The notes under the pieces: model-generated
Database searches by the model: none
What the model saw: the letters and a program-made list of their open reading frames with translations, nothing else
Told to the model about the DNA's origin: nothing
Shown: in pieces, positions 52,950 through 63,137 of the stretch
Layout: every line of letters begins with the position of its first letter
Position numbering within the stretch: position 1 is the first letter of the stretch
Program-made: the position numbers and the translations under genes
Origin: Ascarosepion bandense
Lineage: Eukaryota > Mollusca > Cephalopoda > Sepiida > Sepiidae
Length of the DNA stretch: 64,000 bases
Assembly: GCA_037127315.1 (NCBI GenBank)
Contig: JBBBDQ010001026.1
Span: 7,802,001 to 7,866,000 of the forward strand
Reading direction: 5' to 3'

Positions 52950-53225
52950 TCATTTTAACCCAAGCAAGTCAGGACCACTTACATGGGGTTACGGTGAAAA
53001 AAAGAAAAAAAACAAGTTAGAGGTGATGTCGAATAAAAGATAAATGATGAATGGGAATCAAGGAGATAGAAGATGTCAATTAAGGTTGCATTTAAAATTT
53101 TGGAGATTGTAGTTATCGTAGTAAACGGAAAGGAGTTCCACAGACAGGAAATTCGAGAAAAGAAACTGTCAGAGTAAAAGTGATGGTTACATTTAACTAT
53201 TTTAACCGGAAAAGAATGAAGAGGT
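52950..53225 (-). pseudogene. LINE-J 3' end, strongly diverged
   Basis: Reverse copy (CATTTTAACCCAAGCAAGTC tail; GAGTTCCACAGACAGGAAAT near the end). Confidence 0.7.
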
Positions 53226-53369
53226 TAAAAGCAAAACATATCTTGATATATAGCGTTGGTTTGTAACCAATCTACCGAAAAATTAACTACGAATATACAT
53301 CAGGAAACCTCTAAGCTCTCTTTTCTAATATAACTTGAGCCAGTATGAAAAAGAAGTCTAAAAAAATTA

Positions 53370-53480
53370 ACAGTATTTTCATTATTCGGACTATTGTCCT
53401 CATCTTCGTTGCCATTTGTACGACGTTTCGGCCGTTGTACGCTCCGGCTTTCTTCAGGTGCTAGGAACTTCTAACCGAAC
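53370..53480 (-). repeat. Repeat with hammerhead-like core (copy of the 23491 arm)
   Basis: Minus strand: CAC, CTGAAGA, stem GCCG/CGGC with a 10-base loop, GAAACGTC, GTA. The core (53425-53457) is the least damaged of this family. The ACGT after GAA is self-complementary, as in hammerheads that work as dimers. Confidence 0.55.
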
Positions 53481-53580
53481 CATTTATGACAATCACTGGG
53501 GTATATCATTCTCATTTCACATGGCCTAGTGGATATAGACCTTGGTTAGTTCCTGACTTGACTCTAAGAGTTGTTTTTTT

Positions 53581-53775
53581 TTAATCGTATCACCCCGAGC
53601 AAGGCGGTAACGCCACTGATGCGCAGGGGGGGGCTACGTAATAGTGAAAAGATTGGAAAAGAGAAAGCCGGAAACCACATCCTAAACAGGGAACAAGGGA
53701 TGAGCCTCTTAACCTGTTCAATAGATGTGGGTGCAGTGTGAACCGGGCGATAGATAGATCTATCTACTCCAATAA
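53581..53775 (-). mobile_element. Repeat D fused to LINE-J tail
   Basis: Minus strand: repeat D (AGATCTATCTATCGCCCGGT to GGTTTCCGGCTTTCTC) followed by the LINE-J-type 3' end (CCTGCGCATCAGTGGCGTTA, CCGCCTTGCTCGGGGTGATA) and an A-run. The length of about 190 bases and absence of coding fit a SINE that borrowed the LINE tail. Confidence 0.75.
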
Positions 53776-53854
53776 GTTCAATACCAGGTTACAGCAGCGG
53801 TGAACAAGTAACTTACAGGGTTAGAGGGAGATAACTCATGACTTTCAATCGTGG

Positions 53855-54945
53855 CATTACTATTACGCATCGATTTCAACGCGTCTTTAAGAATTCGATG
53901 CATATTTTATAGAAGGGTTTGTTTTTGACTTCAAAATACGCCTCAGTTTCTGATATCTCATTTTATATTGGTGCCAAATAGTCGTTGGGGTGCCAGATCT
54001 GGGGAATAGGGTGGATGCGGGAGCAATTCGACAAGCAGTTCATATAGTTCTGCTATCGTTTCGATTTACTTGTGTCACGGTGCGTTTTATTGGAGAAAGA
54101 TCCCTTTTTTCTTCTTCATTTGTGGCCGATTTTTGACGATTTCTTCTTTCAAATGCACCAGTAATGATATATAATATCCGCTATTCTTTTGTTCTCAAGG
54201 CAATCGATGGACAAAATCCCTTGCACATCCCAAAATACAGAGGCCAAAACCTTGCCTGATGATGTTTGCATCTTTGGGCGCTTTGGACGGCTTTCACCTG
54301 CTGCTGACTGCCAATTTGACTCCGGATTGAAGTGGTGGATCCATGTTTCATTTCTTGTCACACATTTATGAAAAAGCTTCGTGTTCCTTTTAAACAGTTG
54401 CAAACAACACACTGAATCGTCGAGACGTTGTTGTTTTTGATTGTGAGCAAACACGGCACCTACTTTGAACACAGCATTTTCAGTGACAAAATGTTGATGC
54501 AAAATGGTGAATTTAATGACTTCTGATATGTTCAACTTCTCTGCTATCTCAAACAACTTCAATTTACGATTGACCAAAACAAGTTCGTGGATTTATTTTG
54601 GTGTTTTCCGGGACAACTGCTGATTTTGGGCGACCTGTGTGTTCGGCATAATTTGTGACTGTATGACCACGTTTAAAGTCAGCAAACCACCACTTATCCG
54701 TTGTTTTGCTTTGCTTGAACAGTATTTTTCCATCAGAAAGCAATGCTTTATTAATACACGAAGTCCAGATTTTTCTATTGTTTGTAAAATTTGAAACAGA
54801 CGCTTCATTTAATAAATGTAATTTGTAAACTAATAATCCGATTGGGCCCAAATTTTGTCACCTGCAGTTTGAAGGTGAGTACTTCATATAAATCATATAT
54901 TAGTGGAACCATCTATATGTCAAGCCCGGGACTTATTGTTTGATG
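53855..54945 (-). mobile_element. Mariner lineage 3, near full length
   Basis: A 1.1 kb element with a terminal repeat at 54920-54945 (complement of CACATCAAACAATAAGTCCC). The other end is not clearly preserved. Same lineage as 36645-37387. Confidence 0.75.
53865..54800 (-). pseudogene. Mariner transposase with catalytic Asp to Asn change
   Basis: Minus strand: CINKALLSDGKILFKQSKTT and KWWFADFKRGHT, TEHTGRPKSA-type linker, then frameshift near 54570, IAEKLNISEV, QKQQRLDDSV, and VTRNETWIHHFNPESNWQSA. The motif is DETWIHHF in active relatives (as at 36745), so the first catalytic Asp is Asn here (codon AAT). FWDVQGILSIDCLENK follows. The rest, with the second Asp, is broken. Inactive on two grounds. 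Confidence 0.85.
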
Positions 54946-54954
54946 TGCTATTTT

Positions 54955-55160
54955 ACTTTTCTTTTTTTTTTTTAATATCACCCCAAGCAAGGCGGTAAGG
55001 CCACTGATGTGCAGGAGGTTACATAAGAGTGAGAAGATTAGAAAAGAGAAACCGGAAACCGCATCCTAAACAGGAAACAAGGGATAAGCCTTTTCACCTG
55101 TTCAATAGATGTGGGTGGAGTGTGAACCGGGCGATAGTTTATTCTATCTACTCCAATTGC
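54955..55160 (-). mobile_element. Repeat D fused to LINE-J tail, second copy
   Basis: As at 53581 (GCAAGGCGGTAAGGCCACTG tail; ACCGGGCGATAGTTTATTCT end). The pair brackets the mariner at 53855-54945 in the same orientation. Confidence 0.75.
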
Positions 55161-55970
55161 TTATTTTCTTAAATTTATGAATTGGAATATTGGAGCAACA
55201 CAATCGTTTTTTTTTCCAATCATTTTTAGTAATTTGTACTTGTCTCTTGGCAAGCTAATTTTAACTAGTTTTATCTTGTGAAAATTTAACGGTTTTCTTT
55301 TTTTTTTAATATTCTGATGAATCTTTATTTTGTCAGTTAATGATTACATACACACATGGCCAATTCTATAATAACATATCCGTAGAATTTCCAATATTGC
55401 ATCATTAAAGGTTTGAACTTAACAACTTTAACAAAATATTTCAATAACAATTATAAATATAAATTTGTCTCTCTTCTTCTTTCATATAATTTTTCTTTGC
55501 TTGCATTCGTTCTTTCTTGTAGTTACGGATTACTTTTCTCTCTTCTGTTCGTAATCATTCTCGTCTTCTTCTCGTCTTCTTCTCGTCTTCTTCTCGTCTT
55601 CTTCTCTTCCGTTTCCTTGCAGCCTCTCTTCGTTGTATTTTTCTTTCTCCCATTATTACGATTTTCTCCAGAAATATATTGCATTTCAAAAGATACTTAA
55701 TTCCGTTCATTTCCGCAAAAGCCTGACACATGTAGGTATCTAGGTAGGTATTATGCTAATATAATATAAAGGCTACGACTTGTTATCTTCACAGCGAGAA
55801 CCGAAGGACCAATTACCTAAAATAGATAAAAAATAAACAGCTGAAAAGAATTTTCATTAGTTAAAAGAATATCAAGATGAAGACAGGAAAGAAAAACTTA
55901 AAATTATTATTTGACGCGCAGACAAACTATAAATACAATAATACTCTTTTTCTCTCTCTTTTATAATAGA
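55161..55970. other. No recognised gene
   Basis: A (TCTTC)n-like run at 55560-55605. The frame over it is low complexity. Confidence 0.55.
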
Positions 55971-56928
55971 CTAGCATCATAGCCCGGCGTTGCCCGTGCA
56001 ACTCAGAATATTTTAGTAGTAGAAGAAGTTGCCAATGAGAGGAGTAGATGGAAATCATTTATTGAAAGTTGGAAAAAAAGAGCGGAGGTTGTTAGTAACC
56101 ATTTTCAGCATTAAGAATAAGGCATTGAATGCATGTTGCTGTAGTATTCGAACGGAGTATAAAGTGTAGTTTTAGTGCCGGTCATACTTTTGTCTCCTTC
56201 TAAGGGGGATGGGGGTTCTTTGATCTGGAAATGAATAGAAAATATTTGCAGGAAGTGGAGTTAGTAATGAAGAAGATAGAAGTTTACCGGTTTCAAATGT
56301 AGATAGTCAAACTGAACCCAGTAATCTCAGTGCCAAGCCAGTAAAGCATGTATAGGGAGTTTGGCCAGTAGTGGTTTGGTTACAATTTTGTGCATTCTGT
56401 TCCTTTCGACACCACTCCCCTACGCCTAACTAGTCTTGGCTCTAACACATAAAAGTATCATCAAAAGGAGATTTTTTTTTACATATTTTGTTTTTGTTTG
56501 AAAAAACACTTTTTTTTTTTTTTATAAATATTTCATTTGTTTTAAAATTACGGGGAAAAATATTCACATTTTTTGTTGACCAACTTAATTTTTAAAACGT
56601 CGGAATTAAAATTAAATATAAAAGCTCATTTTTTTTTAATAACAAGATATTTTAATCGCGTTTGACACGTGTGATTTGATTTCTGTGACGTAATTCAGCA
56701 ACCATCTTAGATCTTAGATGTTTTACGGAGCAAATGTAAACAATCTGCACCATTGGCCAAAAAGTGCGAAAGGGAAAATTGCTGAACTTAAATTCAAAAT
56801 GTATGTGTCGACCTGGCTTCCCTGTAGATATGTGCTCCTAGAAAGTTTGAAGGCGTAGCTTAAAAAATGTAGGCGTGCATAAGGAACAGTCACACACAGA
56901 CTCACAGATTGCATGTTATATATATAGA
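55971..56928 (-). mobile_element. Non-autonomous Helitron-like element, family 2, longer form
   Basis: Plus-strand start CTAGCATCATAGCCCGGCGT after A; end CACAGACTCACAGATTGCAT, TATATATAGA before T. The half from 56500 on matches 50400-50810 closely; the first half (56025-56490) is different, so the two copies share ends and one flank only. Confidence 0.65.
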
Positions 56929-57525
56929 TGATATAAATTTTACAGTAATTCTCTTTTCGTTTTATGTTTTCTTATTCGACGTTTTCTTCCATTTATCATG
57001 AGAGTTTCTGTGTACGTCTTCCGGCTTTGCTATGTTTTAGCTCTTGTCTGTGTGTGTGTCCATACTTCTTTCTAGAGCGTGACACACGTAGGTGCTAGGG
57101 TACTAATATAAAGATGTAAAATAAACGCAACTGGCTCGGTAAATGGGACTAGTTTTAAAACTTAAATGCTAATTAAAAAACTTCTAAATCTGTCATAAAG
57201 AGCGTGAGTCCAGCTGTTGTCGCTAACAATGGTTTTAATAAAGTCGACTTACTTTTATGTCACATTGAACCACCAAGAAAAAAGCAGTCAGATAAGGTGT
57301 ACTGAAGTGCAATTATTAACATAGCTCGATTTTTTCTACTCAGAACAAAAGATGGATATTGCGAATTAACTCCTCATTACAAAAGATATGTCAAAAAGCA
57401 CAAACTTACTACAGCATCCTGACGAAAACCATTTGTAATATTTTCCAACAACGCGTTTCTTCCTTTAATTATTCCGAAAAATCGAAGCATCGTATTTATT
57501 TTCCTGTTTGTTTCTCTCGTTATCT
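56929..57525. other. No recognised gene
   Basis: Nothing matched. Confidence 0.5.
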
Positions 57526-58020
57526 TTTTCTTCTTCTATGTGCTTTGTCCTTTCAGAACGTAGGCGATCATGGCTTTCTACGTCCCCCTATTCCTGGTGA
57601 CTCTTAGCAAGCCTTCTGTTACACCATGCAGCCCTCGTTCCATCATCCACTTGATCAGGTCCTTCAAATATGTTATCTGATGCTTTTCCCTGTTTCTTTT
57701 TCCCTCTATCTGGCCTGTTAGTATCAGGTTCTCCAAGCCCTCCTTCATCATTGCATGTCTAAGGAACTTTAGCTGTCTCTACCTGATGCTCAGTATTAAT
57801 TTCCTTTTCGTCTCCGTCCTTTCCAAAACCTCATCAGTGCTCACATGCTTTATCCATGATATTTGCAGCATCCTTCTGTAGGACCAAATTTAAGTTGCTT
57901 CAAGTTTTTCCTTCATCTTTGATGATATTGTCCAACATTCACTGCCATATTCAAGAACTGATAACACATAGCAATCCAGTACCCTCTTCCTTGTTTCTAG
58001 CGGATTTACATAAATGTTCT
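57526..58020 (-). pseudogene. RTE-type LINE 3' part
   Basis: Reverse copy from the (TTC) tail (CTTCTTCTATGTGCTTTGTC) to the region of the DCYVISVLEYGSE block; frames broken. Confidence 0.85.
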
Positions 58021-58029
58021 CCCTAAGAA

Positions 58030-58137
58030 TGTACTTTAATCATTTTTAAACGTCTATGCCGATGATACGACGATGTACGGGCGTATCTTCAAAAGTTTTG
58101 ATGATCACAGATTAACAGCTGAACTCTCTTTCGAGCT
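58030..58137 (+). pseudogene. LINE reverse-transcriptase motif C scrap
   Basis: Reads NVYADDTTMYGRIFKSFDDH and RLTAELSFEL. YADDTT followed by a charged helix is RT motif C; catalytic residues are intact but only about 35 residues survive. The sequence differs from LINE-J, so probably the lineage of 20096-20475. Lies between two reversed RTE copies. Confidence 0.7.
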
Positions 58138-58140
58138 AAC

Positions 58141-58171
<31 letters not shown>

Positions 58172-58858
58172 CTTCTTCTTCTTCTTCTTCTATGTGTCCT
58201 GTCCCTTCTGGATGTAGGCGATCATGGCTTTCCACGTTTCCCTATGCCTGGTGGCTCTGAGCACGCCTTCTCCTGTTACACCGTGCAATCCTCGTTCTGT
58301 CATCCACCTGATTAGGTCCTTCAAATATGTTATCCGTTGCTTTCCCCTGTCTCTTTTTCCCTCTATCTGGCCTGTTAGTATCAGATTCTCCAAGCCCTCC
58401 TTCCTCATTGCATGTTCCAGTAACTTCAGTTGTCTCTTCAGTTGCTCAGTATTAATTTCCTTTTCGTTTTCATTATTTCCAAAACCTCATCATTGCTCAC
58501 ATGCTCTATCCATGATATTTACAGCATCATTCTGTAGAACCACATTTTAGTTGCTTCAAGTTTTTCCTTCATCTTGGAAGATATTGTCTAACATTCACTG
58601 CCATATTGAAGAACTGACATCACATAGAAATCTAGTACTCTCTTCATTGTTTCTAGAAAAATTGTCCTGTTTCTTAATACTTTACTCAACTTCTGAATGC
58701 TTTCTTTACCATGCCAATTCGCCTTTGGATCTCTGTGTCGCACTTTCCCTCTTACTTCATTGCATGTTCCAGGAACTTCAGCTGTCTCTTCTTGATGCTC
58801 AGTATTAATTTTCTTTTCGTTTCCATCATTTCCAAAACCTCATCATATTACCTCGCCC
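58138..58858 (-). pseudogene. RTE-type LINE 3' part with long (TTC)n tail
   Basis: (TTC)n at 58140-58190 is the complement of the (GAA)n tail. Minus strand reads RKEGLENLILTGQIEGKRDR, GKQRITYLKDLIRWMTERGL and the end block ATRHRETWKAMIAYIQKGQD. A second partial copy of the GHAMR block appears at 58745-58850 (complement of GGAACTTCAGCTGTCTCTTC), so two copies may be fused. Confidence 0.85.
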
Positions 58859-59786
58859 TTAAATGCCAATTTCCTCACCCAAATTTTTACCTTATCCCTC
58901 CTCCTTTATCTCGCCTTTCTCTTGACTTACGTCATGTTTCTTCACGTGCCATTCTTGCACTCCATTCTGGGGAAAATTCTCTTCTCTCCTTATTCTCCCA
59001 TCACATAAGCTCCGCGCTCCTTTAACGCTGATAAACGCAGTCACCTTGCAGTAGACTTTTCAGAAATGCGATAATAGTCTATGGCTTGACCGTTAGATGA
59101 AACGACTGTAAGCCGGCCAGATAAGAAATTCATTATAATTGCCAAAGATTACGATTTGACTGCCCTGTTTTAGATTGATCGTTTCTGTAAAAAGCGACCT
59201 GATATTATCGGAGTTCAAATCCAACCCCACTCATAATTCGACACGCACTTCAAATTGAATCCTCTCTTGTTATGTAAAATATCTTTATTGGGAACATTGT
59301 TCGTTATTCTTATCTTAACTCCCAGCTGGTTAGCAGTTCAAGAAAATGACCGAATCCATTTTTTCTTTGTGAGGACCACATATGGGAATACAATTAGAGG
59401 GAATAATTGATTATTTGCACCTCCCTAATACAAGAAACTCTCCAAACATGTTCTAGGCCTGGGTTTGACGATAAACTGCATCCGGTATCAAAGCCGCTGA
59501 TTAGCAATTTTGAGGAGAGTGGAACCAACTTTTAATTGCTGTTGTTCCCAAGATCCTCATGACTCGGGGTGGATTAGGGTCCCAGCTATAGAAAAATAGC
59601 TCCCGAACAGAGATCAAAAGACTATGAGATATAAAAATGGATTTTTGTAGTGGATATTCCAGCAATATATTTATTTTATTTTCTTGAATCCTGTTCAAAT
59701 TATATCCTGTCTTCAATACACCCTGTACGCAGTATACTTTAATCCCTGGGCAATAGCGGCGATTTTGGCTTGCTGGCAGTGAAATA

Positions 59787-59787
<1 letters not shown>
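58859..59787. other. No recognised gene
   Basis: Frames at 58711-59025 (end of RTE) and 59501-59716 (minus strand) have no motifs. Confidence 0.5.
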
Positions 59788-59822
<35 letters not shown>

Positions 59823-59922
59823 TGTTAGCTCGTAGGTTTATTTACCTTTTGTTCATGCACGTTATACTGTAATGGTTGTTACAATGTTTTTAAAATGTTT
59901 AAAAACATTGTAACAACCATTA

Positions 59923-59978
<56 letters not shown>
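59788..59978. repeat. 26 bp perfect hairpin between two (TA)n tracts
   Basis: (TA)n at 59788-59824; arms 59869-59894 and 59898-59923 (GTAATGGTTGTTACAATG ...) are exact inverted repeats with a 3-base loop; (TA)n at 59925-59978. Confidence 0.9.
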
Positions 59979-59981
<3 letters not shown>

Positions 59982-60547
59982 AGTGAATAAGAAACGTAGA
60001 AAAATTTACAACTTCCAAAACATTAATTTAAAACAGTGCTCGATATATAATATATGTGAGGCTAAATCAAAGACTCCCACCTAGAGACGATAAACCTTTA
60101 TAGTACTAACAATCCTCTTATATCAAATTTTACCTACTACACACTAAGAACTATAATCAAATCTAATTTAAAGTTTTATAGAAAAAAGTAATTTTCTAAA
60201 TTCAAAATTAAGGTTAAATATACAAAATTAGATTAATTATAAAACTGTGCTTAAATACAAAAATATTCTATAGTTGCACAAATAAACATTAAAGATAGGT
60301 CCAATCCCATCCTTTCCCAGCCTTTACACCTCCTTATTAGGCCCCTCAAATAAAACCAAAGAATAAAGGCTAGCCAGGTCGACATAAAACACACTTTCAT
60401 GAATCAACTATATACCCTACCTACCCAAATTTCTTCAAAATTCTAACGGACAATTTACAAGACTTCTTCCCTTATCGCTAACCCCCACCAACATCCCACA
60501 CACAACTCGCCAAATATAAGAAAAGAGTTCTTCTATTCCTTTCCACA
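59979..60547. other. No recognised gene
   Basis: C- and A-rich in part (60300-60540). May be the upstream part of the hammerhead-bearing element, but no coding motif was seen. Confidence 0.45.
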
Positions 60548-60604
60548 CCACCTGATGAGACATTGGAAGTCCAATGTCGAAACAAAATGTACAATTTCTA
60601 GTGG
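60548..60604 (+). ncRNA. Hammerhead ribozyme candidate, best core
   Basis: Stem I CCAC (60548-60551) with GTGG (60601-60604). CTGATGA at 60552-60558. Stem II GACATTGG/CCAATGTC, 8 perfect pairs with loop AAGT. GAAA at 60579-60582. Stem III AAA/TTT closed by an 8-base loop, with one C-C mismatch next to the core. Triplet CTA; cleavage would fall after 60600. All invariant boxes are present; the triplet N is C where G is most common. Followed at once by a short TA run. Confidence 0.75.
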
Positions 60605-61261
60605 ATATATATAAAAAAATTGTACATGCTTTAAAATATAATTCATAAAAGTTGAATTTTTTTTGTATACATTTGTCGTTATATTTTGTTATTATTATTA
60701 TTATTATTAAATTTTTTTTATTTATTTATATATTAAATTCTTTATTATTTTTATTACTATTATTAATTTAAGATTTATAAATATTAGTTTCTTTATTATC
60801 ATGTTATTAGTACTACCAATATGTTTAAATAATAATATAATACTCTTATTATTACAATTAGATTTAATAAGAAAAACTAACAATTCTTTTTTCTAGCCCT
60901 AATTTTTAACTTTGAATGTCATGCATCTAAAAATAGACAACTAGAAATCCAAGTCAAGATTCACTGATTTCCTTAACGATTGTTTCTTGTACATCAACGA
61001 CAAAACCGCCGCGTGACACTAAGATTTAGAACTGTTAAATTAACTCTTTTCCCCTATTTTTCTTCTATCTTTTTTTCTTCTTTTTACGTGCCTTTTTTTT
61101 TTTTTGGTTAAATTTGTCCCATTCATTGTTGTATGAATTTGGTCTGACGAGAGGTCGATAAGAGATCCACGAAATATCATATTACCTATGGGTTTATAAA
61201 AACATCCTACTTTTGTTCTTGATTATAATTTAAATTTAGCGTTGAGTTTAATTTTATAATC
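60605..61261. other. No gene; (ATT)n at 60688-60715
   Basis: AT-rich low-complexity DNA. Confidence 0.6.
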
Positions 61262-61585
61262 ATGTCGCCTGAAGCAAGGTATTTTACTGCCACTGATATT
61301 ACATAAGAGGAAAGTTATGAGAAAGTGTGACATGTTACAAGGGGTTTCAGGGAGAGGGTAAGAGAAGGACGAGAATACTAATGAGAGTGGAGTGAACAGA
61401 GAAAGGAAACTGAGAGAGGGGATGCAAGTTAGTGAGACAGGAGATGACTACAGACTTTACATTTAAATTCTTGGAGATTGTAGCTGTCTGGAAAGCCATT
61501 AAGCGGAAGGGAATTTCACAGACAGGAAGTGCGAGAAAAGAAGCTGATGGAATAGAATTTGCGTTTACAATTCATCGCTTTCACA
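61262..61585 (-). pseudogene. LINE-J 3' end, inverted half
   Basis: Reverse copy from the tail (complement of AATACCTTGCTTCAGGCGAC) to the RKFYS block, then switches to plus-strand LINE-J. Confidence 0.8.
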
Positions 61586-62177
61586 TATCTGGTCGGCTGC
61601 ACCTGCTATCCACCTGGGGATCCTTGACAAAATCCAATGGAGAATATGTAATGTAATCTATCCCGACTTGGCAGCTAGGATACAGTCACTTTCCCACCGG
61701 CGCAATGTGGCTTCCCTGTGTCTCTTCTACAAATACTTTCACAGCTTCTGCTCCGATGAGCTTAGCTCACCGGTGCCCACTATATATGAATTTTACCAAG
61801 CCAGAAGATTACCAATTAGTTTCCATCGTTTTAGCGGGAAACCAATAAAGTGTAAACGCAAATTCTACTCCATTACCTTATTTTCTCGCACTTCTCGCCT
61901 GTGGAATTCCCTTCAATTTACTTGCTTCCCCGGTAGCTAGAATCCCCAAGAATTTAAATGTAAAGTCAATAGTCATCTCCTATCTCACTAACCTGCATCC
62001 TCTTTCTCAGGCTCCTTTTTCCATCCACTCGACTCCCATCAGTATTCTCATCCTTCTCTTACACGCTTCCTGACACCCCGTATAACCTGTTACTCTTTCT
62101 CATAACTTTCCTCCTATGGAACCCCTGCAAAACAGTGGCAGTAAAATGCCTTGCTTGGGGCGATATGATTATAAAAA
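61586..62177 (+). pseudogene. LINE-J C-terminus and 3' UTR
   Basis: WSAAPAIHLGILDKIQWRIC, RRNVASLCLFYKYFHSFCSD, KCKRKFYSITLFSRTSRLWN; 3' UTR ends GCCTTGCTTGGGGCGATATG, ATTATAAAAAAAA. With the previous entry it makes a head-to-head inverted pair sharing about 320 bases. Confidence 0.85.
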
Positions 62178-62261
62178 AAAATCTATACTATTATAATGTG
62201 AATATAAAATGAGGGATCAATATTACATTACAATCAATATATAAACTAATCCCTCACTTTA

Positions 62262-62392
62262 TGGCCACATTCATCCTTTTCTTATCCACTTCTTGACACC
62301 CCTATAACCTGTCACTCTTTCTCATAACTTTCTACCTATGTAAATCCCTGCACAACAGTGGCAGTAAAATGTGATTATAACAAAAAATTATA
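62262..62392 (+). mobile_element. LINE-J 3' UTR fragment
   Basis: Repeats the last part of the UTR (CCCCTATAACCTGTCACTCT, CAACAGTGGCAGTAAAATGT) with a short deletion in the tail. Confidence 0.75.
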
Positions 62393-62543
62393 TACTTTTT
62401 GGTGAGGAAGGTGGTTTGTTTATCGAAGGTTATAGAGGAGGTCTTTTATATCTGCATATAACTGTGACGAAGCCGTTGAAAAAATAGGAGGAGAGAAAAA
62501 AAAGATAAATATTATAAATACGCATATATATATATATATATAT

Positions 62544-62746
62544 ACACGAGAAAAAAATCGCAAGATCGCCAAGACCTACCGCGGTTTCGCACAACGGCTC
62601 GTCAGGGCAAAGGCAGACCAAGGACTAAAACCTGTTTTTACACGAGAAAAAATCGCAAGATTTTAGTCCTTGGTCTGCCTTTGCCCTGACGAGCCGTTGT
62701 GCGAAACCGCGGTAGGTCTTGGCGATCTTGCGATTTTTTCTCGTGT
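62544..62746. repeat. 86 bp near-perfect palindrome with hammerhead-like cores
   Basis: Arms 62544-62630 and 62661-62746 are inverted copies with one base of length difference in an A/T run. The 30-base spacer contains a direct copy of the arm start (ACACGAGAAAAAATCGCAAG at 62640). Each arm has the order GCC, CTGACGA, GC/GC, GAAAC, CGCG, GTA, GGT (62683-62717 plus strand, 62574-62608 minus strand), a marginal hammerhead layout with a 2-pair stem II. A (TA)n tract precedes. Confidence 0.85.
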
Positions 62747-63039
62747 GTTTTTGCTCTGCGTAACTGCCTCTTAGTTAATCCTTTTTGGTTAGTTTAGTAT
62801 CGAGCACTTTTCTTTCTTTGTGGTTTGTCCGTTTGAGGGTTTTTTGAGGGTTTTTTTTCTTTGCTGTGAAGTACTGTATGCATTGTCGGTGCTCCGCAGT
62901 TTTCTTTTTTTCCCCCTCGTTGTCCAAAGCTGTATAGCCGAGGACGATAACGGAGTTAGATTCTGCCGGTTATTCGTGGTTCTTAAAAATTACTTGTGTA
63001 ACATTTTAAGATTAGAATACGTACGGAGTCGATTTTATT

Positions 63040-63085
63040 ATTATATATATATATATATACACGTACACACACGCACACACACACA

Positions 63086-63134
<49 letters not shown>
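63040..63134. repeat. (TA)n(CA)n(TA)n microsatellite
   Basis: TA, then CACACACG-type run, then TA from 63085. 62747-63039 upstream shows no gene. Confidence 0.95.

Positions 63135-63137
<3 letters not shown>

Noticed and set aside
53226..53300. SINE-A scrap (GGTTTGTAACCAATCTACCG)
   Set aside because: Too short and diverged to list as an element.
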